The position numbers were made by a program, and so were the translations under genes. The notes beneath the pieces were generated by a model. It made no database searches, was not told the origin of the DNA, and saw only the letters and a list, made by a program, of their open reading frames with translations. This document shows positions 63,202 through 64,000 of a DNA stretch of 64,000 bases, in pieces; position 1 is the first letter of the stretch, and every line of letters starts with the position of its first letter. The stretch covers positions 1 through 64,000 of the forward strand of contig NZ_SLWS01000019.1 in assembly GCF_004345645.1 (NCBI RefSeq), read 5' to 3'. The stretch is from Actinocrispum wychmicini (GTDB lineage: Bacteria; Actinomycetota; Actinomycetes; Mycobacteriales; Pseudonocardiaceae).

Positions 63202-64000
63202 TCAGGACTTCTTCGTGCTGAACGCCGCGTCAAAGGCCGCGGCCGGCGGATCGAACACAAGCCCCCGTACGAACTTCACGGCCTCCTCGGCGCCGCGCAG
63301 CCGGTCCATGCCGGCGTCCTCCCATTCCACCGAGATCGGCCCGGTGTACTTGATCGCGTTCAACGCGCGGAAACACTCCTCCCACGGCACGTCCCCGTGG
63401 CCGGTCGACACGAAGTCCCAGCCGCGCCGCGGGTCGGCCCAGGCCAGGTGCGAGCCGAGCCGGCCGTTGCGGCCGTCGAAGCGCTTCTTGGTGTCCTTGC
63501 AGTCCACGTGGTAGATCCGGTCGGCGAAGTCCAGGATGAACCCGAGCGGGTCCAGGTCCTGCCAGATGAAGTGGGACGGGTCCCAGTTCAGCCCGAACGC
63601 CGGCCGGTTGTCCACGGCGGCCAGGGTCTTCTTCGTCGTCCAGTAGTCGTAGGCGATCTCCGACGGGTGCACCTCGTGGGCGAACCGGACGCCTTCGGCG
63701 TCGAACACGTCCAGGATCGGCCCCCAGCGGTCGGCGAAGTCCTGGTAGCCGTCGTCGACCACGGCCTGGGACACCGGCGGGAACATCGCCACGTACTTCC
63801 AGATCTTCGAGCCGGTGAAGCCGATGACCGTGTCCACCCCGAGCTTCGCCGCGGCCCGCGCGGTGTCCGAGAGTTCCTTCGCCGCACGTTGGCGGACGCC
63901 TTCGGGGTCGCCGTCGCCCCAGATCCGGGCGGGCACGATGTTCTGGTGCCGCTCGTCGATCGGGTCGTCGCAGATCGCCTGACCCACCAGGTGGTTGGAG
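63202..64000 (-). CDS. sugar phosphate isomerase/epimerase (partial, runs off the window)
   Basis: At least 265 residues of a TIM-barrel isomerase. The frame stays open to the window edge and reads [18 protein letters not shown] at its start, so the true N-terminus lies beyond 64,000. Metal-site residues are seen in [36 protein letters not shown] and [12 protein letters not shown]. It is likely co-transcribed with the Tat-signal isomerase, suggesting that a sugar is processed outside and inside. Confidence 0.88.
   Translation of the reverse strand, partial: SNHLVGQAICDDPIDERHQNIVPARIWGDGDPEGVRQRAAKELSDTARAAAKLGVDTVIGFTGSKIWKYVAMFPPVSQAVVDDGYQDFADRWGPILDVFDAEGVRFAHEVHPSEIAYDYWTTKKTLAAVDNRPAFGLNWDPSHFIWQDLDPLGFILDFADRIYHVDCKDTKKRFDGRNGRLGSHLAWADPRRGWDFVSTGHGDVPWEECFRALNAIKYTGPISVEWEDAGMDRLRGAEEAVKFVRGLVFDPPAAAFDAAFSTKKS

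Overview
The window is high-GC actinobacterial DNA. The right part carries gcvP, two merR-type genes, a DUF151 gene, a garA-type FHA gene, gcvH and a pgsA-like gene in the order known from mycobacteria (Rv1822-Rv1832). The GC content, leader types, twin-arginine signals and frequent GTG/TTG starts suggest a filamentous actinomycete, probably of the Pseudonocardiaceae; the genus cannot be fixed from sequence alone.

Positions 1 to about 35,200 are accessory DNA. From left: a mobilisation segment (broken serine recombinase, 1476-residue MobF relaxase with inverted repeats upstream, an unknown gene, a frameshifted CHC2 zinc-finger gene); a type I restriction-modification operon (hsdM-hsdS-hsdR) coupled to a YgjP-type metalloprotease gene and followed by a DUF6933 gene; a class I lanthipeptide cluster of the FxLD type (methyltransferase, a 55-residue precursor not marked by long-ORF calling, LanB, LanC, and a free-standing SpaB_C-like protein), read leftward; an aldo/keto reductase and HATPase pair; a tightly packed radical SAM / DEDD exonuclease / P-loop kinase-like operon divergent from an XRE regulator-YdcF pair; a low-GC NACHT NTPase, probably anti-phage; and remnants of an actinomycete integrative element (DUF6907, an unknown gene, DUF2637 membrane protein) ending next to tRNA-Gln(UUG).

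Positions from about 35,400 to 64,000 look like stable chromosome: a secreted serine hydrolase, an aldo/keto reductase-like protein without its catalytic residues, a PASTA protein, gcvP behind a tandem glycine riboswitch, the merR-DUF151-ftsR-garA-gcvH-pgsA block, a GlxA-type regulator divergent from a PfpI / membrane protein / hydrolase / MFS pump operon, acyl-CoA ligase and crotonase, a short inverted-repeat element, a small protein and a lipoprotein, a FhuF-like protein, a large patatin-like protein, and finally MerR- and sugar-isomerase-type genes running off the right edge.

The most interesting parts are the FxLD lanthipeptide locus, with a hairpin placed between precursor and LanB; the radical SAM-exonuclease-P-loop cassette, whose function I cannot name; the NACHT protein; and the degenerate aldo/keto reductase at 36,859.
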